64,000 nucleotides of DNA from Mucidula mucida. Taxonomy: Eukaryota; Basidiomycota; Agaricomycetes; Agaricales; Physalacriaceae. The notes below the pieces were generated by a model. It was not told the DNA's origin and did no database searches. It saw only the letters and a program-made list of their open reading frames with translations. The stretch is from contig JADNYV010000004.1 in NCBI GenBank assembly GCA_015501055.1, forward strand, positions 434,001 to 498,000, read 5' to 3'. This document shows, piece after piece, positions 46,196 to 58,353 of this stretch (position 1 is its first letter; each line of letters opens with the position of its first letter). The position numbers and the translations under genes were made by a program.

Positions 46196-46986
46196 TTACT
46201 CTGATTTGCCTTTAGCAGCAGCTTGAGCAGCTGCGAGGGCCTCCTGAACCTTAGCAGGAGAGGTTTCATCGTTCCAGTTGGATCCCTGGGGAACAACAGT
46301 GTTGTTACCGACGTCCAAGCCTGCAGACGAACGTCAGAGAGTGCTTCAGACGGTTCAAGAGGACAGCAAGGTACCGATAAAGCCGAAGTCCGAAGAGTTA
46401 ATGGAGCCATCATCGTTAACGATCTTAGAGATCATGTTGGATATATTCTGGTCAAATCCAACTTGGCGGCCGGACTGGCGTAACAAGTCGGACCCGAAGG
46501 AACCAATGCCAGAGGAGAACTGTTCAAGAACGATGGTCTGAACTTCGACTTCACAGATTTGTTGAGTAATAATCCTGAAGAATGTGTCAGGACGAGTTAT
46601 TGCGCCAACATTGTAAGAGACTTACTGCTTCGCAAATTCTTGGAGAATGACAAGCTGCTGCTGGATGACCTCGACCTGAACGGTCTGGCAGACAAGTTGT
46701 TGCTCCTGGACTACGACTACCTGAGCGCTATTCGATCCGTCAAAGTTATCGATGCCGTTAAAGTTATCGAATCCATCCAAGGACGAGAATCCACCCCAAC
46801 CGCTGAGGGAAACAGGTGTGAAGTCCTGTCGGACAGCGATGTCTTGAGCTAAAAAAAAAAATAGAAATCAGTACCCAACATGAGTCAAAGACAGTTGAAA
46901 AGCCTACAAACGTCACGTCGGGCAGCCAACGGTGTGGCGACGATGCTCGACACCAAAGAGAGAGCCACAACAAAGCGAGTGAACAT
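46196..46986 (-). CDS. Small secreted protein with FDNF-type repeats
   Basis: The start MFTRFVVALSLVSSIVATPL at 46986 is a clear signal peptide ending at a likely dibasic cleavage (AARRDV). Mature exons read AQDIAVRQDFTPV, then short imperfect repeats GFSSLDGFDNFNGIDNFDG, a Gln/Val-rich block (SNSAQVVVVQEQQLVCQTVQ), IITQQICEVEVQTIV, FSSGIGSFGSDLLRQSG, then after a last intron GLDVGNNTVVPQGSNWN and AALAAAQAAAKGKSE at the stop (46196-46198). I do not know a functional name; secreted proteins of this type recur in Agaricomycetes. A long A-run (about 46851-46862) lies in the first intron. An in-frame upstream ATG at 47079 exists but would bury the signal peptide, so I chose 46986. Confidence 0.65.
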
Positions 46987-48890
46987 CTTGACTTGAAATG
47001 AAAGGTGGGGAAGAATTGGAAAGTATGCTAACGGGACAATGCTCAGTACGGCCGCACAAAAAAGGTGCAGGGCAGACACCTACAGCAATTACAATGCCAA
47101 CCGGGGCGAACGAATGAAGGATATGGAAGGAAGGAGACGAAGAACGAATGCACCTGGCCCGAAAACTGACGGAAGGAAAGCGATGGTGAGAGAGTAGTTG
47201 TCGTATTGACTATCTTTATACCTCGAATATCGTGGTGGTGTATCCATAACGACTACTATTGACACGGAAGCCACTCTACTGGGAAGCAGGTGAGCGTCCA
47301 GTCACCTTCCACAAACGCTGTTCGATGTGAGAAGCCCGAAGAACCATTTACTAAGATGGGAGGTTTTGATGTTTTTGATCAAGATCGCGTCTGATGTCTT
47401 GACGATACCAGCATGTCGGACCCGCGCTTCTTGGCATTGAGCTCTCACGTGAGACCTTCGTGAGACGTTGATTCCCAAACCAGTTAGTATTGAAGGAGCT
47501 TGAATGTAGACGAGCATGAAAAGGTCGATTTTTTTGCTCAAAAGTGAAGCGTGCCACTCCAACGATACGCTATGGTATCATCAAGAAGGACTGTAGCAAG
47601 AAAAAAACATCCATGAATGAGCGGGCATGTCCTTTAAGCGGCGTCCTCGGACAATAACGTTTTGTACCCAAGGTAGAGGAATCGTTCGCAATATGATGAC
47701 CATATAGTCATGGTCTCGAGGCGGCTATCCAGGGCTTGCATACCGCTGGGCTGGACCAATCAGTCCAGCACTCACCTAGAGGATGATGAGAATGGTTAGA
47801 AGTCGCTAAAGTGTTTTCTAATGAGGAATGGCACCTGATGACCGTTTAAACGGTTTCTACGGATTCCGACCTCGACTTACTGCAGACCAGTAGCAACCTT
47901 GAAGTCGTTCAGCATCAGGCATCAAATGAAGCTCTAACGAGTCATATTACTGAGTAACTGCCGTGAAAGAGCTCTGATGATTCGGTGCTAGCCAGTGAGA
48001 TGGTACGCCGCGTTTGAAAGTAAAGCTTCGGAGCTAGAGCGTCACTTGTTACAGTACTGAGTAATGACCATGAAGGTGAGCTCCATCACATAATAGCCGT
48101 TCCTCGCTGTCGACAATAGTCCGAGATGACCAGAATTTGTGAAGATTGTCAGAAAAAGTTAAAGCAAAATTGATGAAAGATTTAACAGTTCCGGTTCTCA
48201 TTCGAACCTGCTCAGGTAGAGGTCGACGAGGATATCATCGCCACAAGTACCACTTTCACAGTGAGATTCAAGCGTCAGGAGCATGAATCAGTCGCATCGT
48301 CAAGAAGCCTTTCGTCGAGCCCAGTGCGCAAGACTTGAAGCGATTTGCTGTTGATTTGCTGCCTTCGGTTCATAGAGCCGTCGTAGGACCGGAGAGACTC
48401 GGGCACACGGGTCAGGCACACCGGATGTTATCGCGTCTTTTCTTGGCCTTCCTAATCGGGCTTTTCTGGGTACCGCCACCACAAGGTACAGCTCTCTTGG
48501 TACATAGTTATCAACAACCGCTTTTAAAAAAAAAGTACGTTCCACACTGGTTCCCCAAGAACTTGGCGTTCTGTTCTGCGTCTCGCACGGACGCGCGGAC
48601 ACACGCAACAGCTAGTACGGTATGTTGAACATCTGAACGAGTCTTTGAACCTACCTCACCCTCGTTGTCCCAGATATTTAGGTCTTAGGCTACATCGTAT
48701 ATGCGGCTCATTGCCGACCATATGTCTTTTATTCTCCACAATTGCAAGATAGAAATGTCTTGGACATGACTCAATGGACTCGGTCTTCCCCAAAACAGCC
48801 TTGGCAACTTGGCGCCTTTCGCGATCATTTTCTCGCTGGGCTATAAAGACGCTCGTTCCAGCCAAGATAACTTCAAACGAATGATGGTGT
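46987..48890. other. 1.9-kb intergenic region upstream of the ENA ATPase
   Basis: Small open frames exist on both strands, but none has recognisable content. The region lies between two genes that point away from each other, so it should hold both promoters. Two imperfectly similar stretches containing actgagtaa and then tgaa..gagctc are seen at about 47950 and 48055. A TATA box lies near the right edge. Confidence 0.4.
48842..48847 (+). promoter_or_regulatory. TATA box of the ENA-type ATPase gene
   Basis: The sequence tataaa lies about 44-49 bp upstream of the chosen ATG at 48891. The spacing supports that start over the open but ATG-less frame further upstream. Confidence 0.5.
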
Positions 48891-51800
48891 TCCCTCGATC
48901 TTTCACCAATTCCTCTGATAAGCTCAAGCTCAACAATCGAGCTACCACCTATTCTGTGACTGTCCCGCCTAGCAATCCTGACTTCTCCAATGTCGCAGCA
49001 GCAGCACACACACACACAGTGGATGAGATTGCAACATCCATGGGCACCTCTAAGACGGACGGTCTATCCAAGAACGAGGCCCATCGACGTTTAGAGCAAC
49101 ATGGCGAAAACTTACTGAAAGGAAGAGCAGGTGTCTCTGCTTGGCGCGTATTAGTCGGTCAACTTGGTAAGATCACTTGGATCTAAACACTGTCCCAACT
49201 GATGGTCTGTGTAGCTAACGCTTTAACGCTTGTCCTCCTCGCTGCGCTAGCTCTTAGTTTTGGAGTGCAGGATTTTATTGAGGGCGCCGTCATCGCGGCA
49301 GTCATCGTCCTAAATACAACGTAGGCAACACTGCTTCTGTCCGTGTCTGACGCGTACTAAGACCACCATCCAACAGGGTTGGATTCTTCCAAGAGTATCG
49401 AGCAGAAAAGACCATGGAGTCTCTCCGACAGTTATCCAGCCCGACGGCTATGGTCATTCGAAACGGAGAAAGTATGCATGTTCCCGCAAAGACGGTTGTT
49501 CCAGGTATGTAGCGCTATACCCAACATTCACTTCATGCTTACGACAGATTCCAGGGGATATTATTATGATTAAGGACGGAGATGTTGTGCCCTCCGATGT
49601 AAGGCTTTGTTCTAGATTCGCGTTTCTCATATACCTGATATCCTGCTATAGATTCGTCTGCTCAGCGTATCTAATCTCGAAGTGTCTGAGCAACTGTTGA
49701 CTGGCGAATCCGTGCCAGGTGCGTTTTGCGTTTTATGTCTTAGCACTTATTTACCGGAACGCAAAAGTCGCGAAGGATATTGAACCTCTGGAAGATTCGC
49801 TTCTCGAAATGCCCATCGGCGATCGCATCAACATTTGCTATTCTTCTACTGTTGTCACTAAAGGTCGTGGCGTTGGAGTTACCATTGGTACTGGTATGTC
49901 AACCCAGGTAATCTTGTTTGTTCATCATCTCGAATTGCAGAAACTGATTACATCAGATCGGGCGCATTGCTGAAGCTATGACCAAGAAACCTGCTGAACA
50001 GGGCGGAGCTCGTACTTCCCTTGGTCCTCGTATTTGGAACAACATCCTTGAGTTCCTGTGAGTTTGCGCGACTCCAATAATGACGTCGCTAATCTTGTTG
50101 TAGCGGTGTTCGCGGCGGCACGCCCTTGCAGATGAAGCTTTCTAAACTCGCGTTTATTCTGTTTGGTTGCGCGATTCTGCTCGTTCTCATTGTCTTCGCG
50201 GCCGCCAAGATGCGTATCAACAACGAAGTTGTTTTGTATGCTATTGCCACTGCTATCGCCATCATTCCTGAATCTCTGGTTGCAGTCCTGACATTGACAA
50301 TGGCCGTGGGTACGCGTGTAATGGCTTCGCAACATGTCATTGTTCGCAAACTAGACGCTTTGGAGAACCTTGGTGGTGTCACAGATATCTGCAGTGATAA
50401 GACAGGCACTTTGACCCTCGGTAAGCAATTCATCTCCATTCTCTGGGCTTATCCTCATCGGTGCTTGGCAGGTCAGATGTCGGTTCGCACTTTTTGGCTA
50501 GGCGGGGACGCCCAGCACTCCGTTACATACTCCGCGGAAACTGGTTCTAATGCTGTAGAACCCACCGGCTCTGTATACGAAGGACATGGGGAAAAGCGAT
50601 CGCTTTTAGATGTCGACAATCTAGAAGAAGGCCTGTCTCAAGCTGTTAGAGCTGCCGCACTCTGCAACGTCGCATCGTGCGTGTTCCTCCGAACACTTTG
50701 TTGCTCGTCTTCTAATCGTATCTTTAGCATTCAAAAGAATCTCAAAGGAGAGTGGAAATCTCGAGGTGATCCCACCGAGGTGGCTCTGCAAGTTTTTGCA
50801 ACAAAGCTGGGGCTGGGGCAACCTACTCTCACTGTCGCGAGTTCTTCGAGGGAAGCCGACCAAGATTCCGAACCCGGCGATACAGACAAGATAGAAAAGG
50901 TCCACTTTTCCGACGATGCTGCTAAGTCCGACAAGCGGTTCCAATTTCAAGTAGAATTTCCGTTCTCTAGTTCAGTGAAGAAGATGTCCTCGATCTACTT
51001 CGACAAAGAGACACAAGAATCAGTTGTATTCAGCAAAGGAGCTGTGAGTACCCATTTCTCTCCGCTGTGCCCTCGGGATCTCATAAGCAAGGTTGAACGA
51101 ATTTTGGAATGTTGCGTTTCTTATATCCCGAACCCTAGCAAAGCGCCACATGTATCCAGCGCCTTGACTGAAGCAGTGAAACACGACATCTTGACGAAAG
51201 CGGAAGAACTCGCGTCTGGCGGATTGAGGGTCATCGCCTTGGGTCAACGGACTTTATCTCAGGATGCCGTCGCAAACCTTACGCGAGAGGAAACCGAACA
51301 ATCATTGATATTTGTTGCTCTGGCTGGTATCTTCGATCCTCCGAGACCCGAATCTGTGACTGCTGTTATGGCTTGCAGAACCGCAGGCATTGTCGTTCAC
51401 ATGTAAGTCGAGTAATTCGTGTATGTCAAGAATTCCGCCTCACCTGAATGCTTGATAGGTTAACCGGTGACCATATCACCACAGCGAAGGCCATTGCTGA
51501 ATCCGTTGAAATCCTTACCCCGGATGCGCCGAAGAGTGCTGTAATGACCGTAAGTTGGTTGTTTGTATGACATGCAGTCGACTAAACGTCAAACAGGCCA
51601 TAGAATTTGACAGATTGTCCGATCAGGAAGTCGATGAACTTCCCGAGCTTCCGCTCGTTGTTGCACGATGCTCTCCGGAAACCAAAGGTCAATTATATCG
51701 CCACGTCGTTACATCGCTTGTAGCTGACGGTTCTTATAGTCCGAATGATCCAAGCTGGTAAACGTCGTGGGAAGCACATGGCTATGACTGGCGATGGAGT

Positions 51801-52925
51801 CAATGATTCACCGGCTTTGAAACTCGCGCCAGTGGGAATCGCTATGGGCATGGCCGGATCCGACGTCGCTAAAGATGCCTCTGATCTCGTCTTAACGGAT
51901 GACAACTTTGATTCCATTCGCGCGGCTATCACTGAAGGACGTCGGATTTTCACGAATATCCAGCGATTCGTCTTGCATCTCTTGACTACGAATGTAGCAG
52001 AAGTTCTACTCCTGATCATTGGCCTATCCTTTATCGACGAGGATGGTCGTAGTGTATTCCCTCTGAGCCCCCTTGGGGTGCTTTGGGTTAACATGGTTCG
52101 TTCATGCTAAGTTAACAATATGAGTTGAAACTAATTGACCACTAGCTCACTAGCTCTCCGCCTGCTTTTGGCCTTGGGCTTGAAGCCGCTTATCCCGATC
52201 TCATGCAACGGCCACCACATTCAGCCAAAGCGGGCATTTTCACATGGCCCGTTGTTATTGACACTATGGTGTACGGAACGATCATGGGAGCAACTTGCCT
52301 ACTCAGCGTACGTGACATCCTTCAATTCCTTGGTGACTTCGAGGTGCTTACAGTCGATTCAGTTTGTGATCGTTGTATACGGCAAAGGCAATGGCGATCT
52401 CTTCCGAGAGTGCAATCATTCAGCTTCTGATGGGTGCAGCCTTGTCTTCCGTGGACGCTCGACCGTTTTCGCCACTCTGATCTTCCAGATTTTACTCTAT
52501 GCCTTGGAATTGAAATCATGTAAGTCTTAATGGCACGTTTGTTGTCCGTTGGTGCTTATCATAATCGACGATTAGTTGATCGGTCCTTGTTTTCTCTAAC
52601 GCCGGGAAGAGCGTTCTACAAGGACTTGTGGGCTAATAAAGTCCTCTTCTTCTCTGTGGTGGGTGGCATGGTCACCGTCGTTCTTCGTGAGTTCTGCGCT
52701 ATCAAGCTTACGATCTATTTCCCTGACCCTCCCGCTAAAGCTATCTACATTCCTGGCTTCAACACCAGAGTGTTCTACCAAGAACCCATCGGATGGGAAT
52801 GGGGCATCGTCTCTGGCATGACCGTCATTTTCATTGTTGGATGCGAGCTTTGGAAGCTCATGCGTCCTGCCTTGCTGAAGAAGTGGCTTTACATTCCACC
52901 GACGGTCGCCAACTCGACTGCCTAA
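48891..52925 (+). CDS. ENA1: ENA-type Na+/K+-exporting P-type ATPase (P2D)
   Basis: Fungal ENA pumps export Na+ or K+ across the plasma membrane and are induced by salt or alkaline pH. The start MMVFPRSFTNSSDKLKLNNR is followed by the cation-ATPase N domain (HTVDEIATSMGTSKTDGLSK). Then come the first helices (ANALTLVLLAALALSFGVQ), GFFQEYRAEKTMESLRQLSS, the actuator LTGESVP, the transmembrane IIPESLVAVLTLTMAVGTRV, the phosphorylation site ICSDKTGTLT, the nucleotide domain (SRGDPTEVALQVF), the hinge AMTGDGVNDSPALK and a C-terminal membrane bundle ending IPPTVANSTA at 52925. IPESL..LT is typical of ENA rather than the PMR1 or PMC1 pumps. About fifteen introns join in frame. The coding region starts near a short (CA)n run. 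A degenerate copy lies at 61.1-62.1 kb. Confidence 0.93.
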
Positions 52926-53248
52926 ACGCCACGGAAGGGATCTGCGAGAGATCCGTTATCCTTTAACTGGCGCCTCTGCGCCCTGTGTGCGCGGTTGTCC
53001 CAATAGATCGATTTAATTGTGTCTTCGTGTTTTTCAGATGTATCTTCTACTCGTTTTGACCTGTATATCGTTTTTTTTCTTCGTACATGTATTTTTCAAT
53101 CGCCGTAATCATGAATCGACTTTCCCAAGTTCTTAATTTCATTTCTGTTACGCTTCGCCAATTGCTTTTGTACTCACTCCTATATGGCGGCGTCCATGCT
53201 TGATATAAAAGACGATCGCGTCGAACTCGTGCCGCACGTATACGCGCC
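52926..53248. other. Intergenic region between ENA and GST genes
   Basis: This 323-bp gap holds the ENA 3' UTR and the GST promoter. No gene is supported apart from the TATA element near the right end. Confidence 0.4.
53204..53210 (+). promoter_or_regulatory. TATA box of the GST gene
   Basis: The sequence tataaaa lies 39-45 bp upstream of the GST ATG at 53249. Confidence 0.55.
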
Positions 53249-54072
53249 ATGGTGCTCAAACTCTTCGGCAGCCGCTGGTCTCCCAATGCCAAACGCGTCC
53301 CCTTCGAGGCGATCGAGATTGACATGATCAACGAAGAGCACAAGACGCCCGCCTATGTCGCCAAACAGCCGTTTGGCCAAGTCCCGTTCATTGTTCATGC
53401 CCTTCCCCTCATACAGATCCTCTAAATATACGCCGCGCTATGATAGGACGACGACGGACTGATCGTGTACGAGAGCCGGGCCATCTGCCGGTACATCTGC
53501 AAAAAGTACGAACACCAGGGCACTGCTGCGCTCGTTCCGACGTCGAACTTGGAGATCGCCGCGTATGCGGGGTTGTGAGCAGGCGGCGTCTGTGGAGGTG
53601 GACGACTTTGACGTGTATGTGCAGGAGGCGACTATGGAGGCGATTGTCAAACCGTGAGTTCAAGTCCCCCTTCCACCGTCAATCAATTTCAAATGGTCAG
53701 AGCCCTGGGAGGAAAGATGAACAAGACGGTCTATGAAAAGGCGCTGAGGAAGCTGGGTGCCAAGTTGGATGTGTACGACGGGATATTGGGCAGGCAGCGG
53801 TATATTGCGGGAGATGTACGTTCCAGTAGATTCAAAATGGCGCTTACTTACTCTATATGCTTCGAGGTGTTGACGCTGGTGGACCTGTTCCACATACCAT
53901 ATGCCGCCGAGTTGGAGGAATACGGTTGTGATATTATGCAAACGCGACCCCATGTCGCGCGGTAAGCAGTTTCACCTTAGGATCCATAACCAATAGATTG
54001 GTTTTAAGATGGTGGAAGGAGCTCCTGCAAAGAGTCGTGGAAAGCGGTACCGAAATTCATTCAAACATATGA
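53249..54072 (+). CDS. Glutathione S-transferase (phi/GTT-like), shortened and with a frame break
   Basis: The N-terminal thioredoxin-like fold is recognised by MVLKLFGSRWSPNAKR, then VPFEAIEIDMINEEHKTPAY, AKQPFGQVPFI and, after an intron, DDDGLIVYESRAICRYICKK. The C-terminal helical domain has EQAASVEVDDFDVYVQEATM, GGKMNKTVYEKALRKL, LTLVDLFHIPYAAELEEYG and RPHVARWWKELL. Compared with the family, the helix that normally follows NAKR (about 8-10 residues before VPFE) is missing, in frame. At 53574-53578 the reading frame breaks between AAYAGL and EQAASVE: family members read GLFEQA here, so two bases appear lost (or one gained). The stop is at 54070-54072. The enzyme is probably non-functional or mis-assembled at these points; the family call is firm. 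Confidence 0.7.
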
Positions 54073-54152
54073 TCGACAATTATGTAGCAAACTCAAGAAA
54101 TACAGCTATGGGTAGACATGTAATACAAAGGCATAAAATATATGTACGTTAA

Positions 54153-55363
54153 TCATTCAAAGAGCTTGGCCAGCACAAGGTCGTTATCATTCCCGATGAC
54201 CGTACCCCGAGAGGAGGAGGAGTGCGACGAACGAGACGAGGCACGGGAAGAGCCCAGCTGTTCCAGTTTCCGATACACACCCAGGTCCAACGCCGACTTG
54301 AACGACTCCTCGGCGTCGTCTACCTGCGTCAACTCGGAATTGACCGACTCTGAACGTGAGACACGTCTAATCCAGTTGTCATCATCCACCACCGTAGCTT
54401 CCTCGAACCTGCGCTTCTTCAAAGCCATAGCCATACTAGGCGGCGCAGTGCTCGGGCGCTTCAAGTTGTGAAACGGCGTCCTCGGTCTTACAATGTCGGC
54501 CGAATGCGGCGGGACGAGATGGAGGCTCTTGAGCTCATCCAGCTCCCTCCTCAACGCGTCCTTCTCAGCGCGTTCCTTCACCAGAAGCTGTACACACGAG
54601 GCCTTGACGGCGGACACGATGCGGTCGCTGCACGCGCGCACCATGGACGCGAACAGCGGAGACTCGGGCGTCGGTGGGGGCGGCGGCGTGTGTAGTTGTC
54701 GCAGACGCATCTGGGGGCTCTTGGACGGTAAAGGACGCGTAAGACGCGGTACGGGTCTGATGAACAGATGGTCTATCCCAGGTGCTGATGGCTCGTTCAA
54801 AGCCGGAATGTTGAGGGTTCTATCGAGGAGAGAGAGGTTACTGGGCGTGAGTTTGTCGTTACCAGTAGGTTTGAGAGGCCAGCCGGGCTTCCGTCGAGGA
54901 CGCACAAGCGGGTTGTGTGACTGACTGGACGTGGATAGAGGTAAAGGAGCTCCGAATCGCGGTGAGGCAATGGAAGGTACTCGTAAAGGATTCGGAAGTC
55001 GTATCTGCTGAATGTTAATCAACTTGGGCGAGCCACCTTGGAAAACACGCAAAGACATACAGCTCGCGGAGGGTCTTCGATAATCCCAAAGGCTACACCA
55101 TCGAGATGTAGTCTAGGCAACTGGAATTCATCTACCGGATGCGCATCGTCGAGATCCACGGTCCTCGAGGCATAACGTTGGCTAGGCTGTGGAAGCGTGA
55201 GCCCAAGCACGGTCTTGCCCGTATCCAAGGTGTCAATTTGGGGATTGAGGTGGTCGTCGTAAGGGCGATACCCACCAGGGAACGTCTACGCGTATTTTAG
55301 TGTGACAGACTCGGCCGGAAGGAAGAGAGTACGACGTACTGAGCGTTCGTAGCGAATGGTCAT
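54153..55363 (-). CDS. Hypothetical disordered protein with a short coiled coil
   Basis: No domain is recognised. Using the ATG at 55363 the protein begins MTIRYERSTFPGGYRPYDDH, continues QYASRT-like polar sequence to GIIEDPPRA, and after an intron reads IRLPNPLRVPSIASPRFGAP. It then has a Pro-rich stretch (LHTPPPPPTPESPLF), a helix (RACSDRIVSAVKASCVQLLV followed by KERAEKDALRRELDELKS) and a basic cluster MALKKRRFEE that could be a nuclear signal. It ends NDNDLVLAKLFE at 54153. An alternative upstream exon (to about 55450, in another frame) is possible, so the start is uncertain. The opposite strand has a 143-codon open frame, which I regard as a shadow. Confidence 0.55.
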
Positions 55364-55887
55364 TGAAGGATCGCAGTCGCTCGTTGTGCACGGCAGGGGT
55401 TTTCTGCGCTGGGTTGCCTCTGCGGTCGTGCACGGAAGAGGCCTCCTCGCGTATTTGGCAGATGCCACGGTAAGTCTGTATTAAAATGAGCAGACTGCTG
55501 TCGAACAGCGAGAAAGAGGACTGACAGTACTTAGCTCAGCTCTGCAACGCGTACCAGCCAGTGGTTTAGCGACGGAAGCAAAAAGTCGACGCATATTTAT
55601 CAACGGAGGTAAAGTACCCTGCAATAAAAAAGACAATAACGAGCGCCAGGTGCAACACAAAAAGCAATCTGTCAAAGCTGTTCGCTCGGCGTTAACCTTT
55701 ACATAACCACAGAACAATAGCCAAAGCTCTTCTGACTCCGTCTGCAATGAACGCTCGGCCTCAATCAGGCAGGTTGACTCCTACCAAGTACATGGAAAGG
55801 ATTCGTCTATTGTTCCTCTCAATGGTATCGAATAAAGATAGATTCTGCCTTATGCTAAAATACAAAAGTGGCACCTTCTAATGCCCT

Positions 55888-57503
55888 CTATAACTCGTCG
55901 TGTCCTGACCCAGAACCATAGAAGGCATCCGTCAATCCTATAGGAAACGTCAGGAAATCAAGGGGCAGCAAACAATGGAGCCGTACTTTTGCGCATGTGT
56001 GGGGATAATTCGGTTGGTAATACAACATTGTATTCCACATACAGATCCCCATGCAGATGATGGTTCTCGAACCTAGGCATACCCTCTCCCTCGATTACCT
56101 CCACGAAGCCTGGCTGCGTCACACCAGATCGTTGTAATCTTACAAGATGCCCGTCTAGGTGAGTCAGGTTTCTATCAAAGCCCAAAAGTGCCTGTCCATT
56201 GTCCTGTGAGAAAAAAGTCCGTTCGCGCATGGGGAAACCACACGTACCTCATCGACGCTAATAGACTCCCGCCAGTAGAGTCCTGTCTCTTTCCTTCTCC
56301 AGCCACCTTTACCTTTCCGGCTCCGCACGCGTAAAACAACATCACCAGGTTCCCAATCTGGGCTCTCGTCTCCCTCGGCCTCAAACACGACCTCATGACC
56401 TTCCGGCATTCCCGGCGTTATTTCTAGTGTATAGTGTGGTGTATGGTCCATGACTTTCTGTCCATTGCAGTGGGGACATTTGCGACGAATAACCTTGCCG
56501 CGTCCACCACAGTCCGGACAGCTTGTCTGCGATTGAGCGAACATTCCTGGAAATATCTGCACGATTTTCAATGCCTTGGACGCGATGGAAATCAGGACAC
56601 GTACTTGTTGCTTCACTAATTTGACTCCAGAGCCACCGCATCCCGAGCATGTATGTATATCACCGTCCGAAGCTGCGCCGGAGCCTCGACAATGGTCACA
56701 GAGAATCTTCTTCTTAATCATAAACTAGTTGTGTTTATGAGTTTGGGTCAAATCGACGAATAGCATTACACCCACATCTATACTGGCGCCTTTGTAACTG
56801 TAGGAGCGTTCAATAATGAGAAGAAACACAAGGTGAAGAGACGCACATATCAGCCAGGTCTACTTCAAATTCGGTCAAGGATGTAGGACCGCGTCGGACG
56901 TTCTGATGGCCTTGGTCTAGGAGAAGTTGAGTATAAATAACGCGGCGAGTAGAAGCTGATCACAGACGTCCACCAAAGAAACTGGAGAACATGTCGAAAG
57001 GATTTGCGTGACCTTGACCGCCTTCATGAGCTTTCAAGCCCTCCTACGAGACAGTGTTAAACGTGGCCAGTGATGTTATAGGCGTGAATGTACTTCTCCA
57101 TGGCGGTCGTAGATTTGGCGTTTCTAGATACTTGATAAGAGACGGGAAGCGATGGGTATGAAGGGAGATACCTCTGGATCGGACAGAACCTCATAGGCTG
57201 TCGGACAGCAAGTAAGCGGAGGTCATCCAAGAAGTAATGGGCCTACACACCATGTGCAATCTCCACGAAACGATTCTCCGCATCCGGATCTTTGTTCTTG
57301 TCTGGATGGTATTTCCGGCTGAGTTTTTTGTAGGCGTGGCGTATATCCTTGTCCGAGGCGGATTTGTGCACTAATGCATAGCGTCAGGCAAGAAAGCAAC
57401 AGGAGATCAGTCGTGTATGCTCACAGTCAAGAGTTTTGTAGAGATCTGCGGCCAAAGCCAGGGTGGAGCAGAGGAGGATTACAAGACCAAGTAGTGAATA
57501 CAT
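55888..57503 (-). CDS. SCJ1: ER-luminal DnaJ/Hsp40 co-chaperone (Scj1-like) with HDEL
   Basis: Scj1/ERdj3-type J-proteins stimulate the Hsp70 BiP/Kar2 in the ER. The start MYSLLGLVILLCSTLALAAD is a signal peptide. The J-domain follows (SDKDIRHAYKKLSRKYHPDK), with HPD intact. The four CxxCxGxG zinc-binding repeats are CDHCRGSG, CSGCGGSG, CPDCGGRG and CPHCNGQK. The peptide-binding C-domain has VMDHTPHYTLEITPGMPEGH and DGHLVRLQRSGVTQPGFVEV. If read through, the frame stops at 55958. Splicing a last 50-bp intron (gtacgg...ctatag) gives RLTDAFYGSGSGHDEL and a stop at 55888-55890. The HDEL ER-retrieval signal strongly supports this splice and the location. Intact. Confidence 0.9.
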
Positions 57504-57614
57504 GGCCGGCACTGTCAAGAGCGTCAAGAACACGGTGTGCTAAATTGGCGACACGTATCAAATCCGGCCACGTGACTGGGATAAAGTTCAGGTTAGGGTT
57601 TTGTTTCTTCGCCA

Positions 57615-58353
57615 ATGCTCTCTCGTGCGAGCCAGTCGGTATGCAGGGCGCGTTTACCTGCTGCAAGGCGGGTATACCGCGCTTTTACTACTCTCCCTCC
57701 AACAACGGAAATAGCCGACTCGGCCAGCCCGCACGCAGCCTCCAACGATTCGACGAAAGCGCAGATAAACTTTGAACTGAATGCCAGGCGGCTGGCCGAG
57801 GCTGTCAGTGAGGAGCGGCTGGACAGCACGCCCGAAATATTGGAGGACTCCCCCTTCATGAACATCCCCCCGCTCGAGGATCCCCTCCTCCAACTCTTCA
57901 CCGGCATGATCATGGAGCATGGTCACCGACAAAAGGCGTCCCGCCAAGTCGCACGCACGCTCCTCCACATACACACTCTCACCGGGGCCGCACCTCTCCC
58001 CGTCTTACGTGATGGCCTCTTCGCGATCGCACCACTGGCCGCTGTGAAGAGAGTCGCGACCTCTGCACTCAAACACATCATGCAGCCCCATCCCCTCAGC
58101 GAAAAGCGGAGTCTGCGGTATGCCGTCCAGTGGCTTATCGAGGAATGTGAGCATCCCGGGCCGTTACCGCTCGAGGAGAGATTCGCGAGGGAGATCATAG
58201 ATATCCACAATGGCACAAGCAAGCTTCTGAAAAAGAGAGAAGACTTCCACACTGCTGCCATGTTGAACAAGTACGTCTCTACTTGCACCAACTGCGACGC
58301 GGAGCTGATCGTTTCCTTCCAGAGCACATGTTACACATCGCTTGCGTCGGTAA
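57615..58353 (+). CDS. RSM7: Mitochondrial small ribosomal subunit protein uS7m
   Basis: uS7 nucleates assembly of the small-subunit head. The start MLSRASQSVCRARLPAARRV is a basic, Ser/Arg-rich mitochondrial presequence. The S7 domain reads PPLEDPLLQLFTGMIMEHGH, RQVARTLLHIHTLTGAAPLP, SEKRSLRYAVQWLIEECEH and REDFHTAAMLNK. One intron near the end (gtacgt at 58271 to ttccag) gives a basic terminus KAHVTHRLRR and a stop at 58351-58353, which is more S7-like than the unspliced frame. The gene is intact, but its last 210 bp or so are repeated as a relic at 62145-62354. It is the left end of a duplicated unit discussed in the findings. Confidence 0.88.

Noticed and set aside
48300..48628. Overlapping open frames on both strands upstream of the ENA gene
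   Set aside because: Both are about 100 codons with no recognisable motif, and they overlap each other, as expected by chance in a 1.9-kb intergenic region.
54493..54924. A 143-codon plus-strand open frame
   Set aside because: It overlaps the minus-strand hypothetical protein in a GC-rich, Pro/Arg-coding stretch where antisense frames are often open. No start context or motif supports it.
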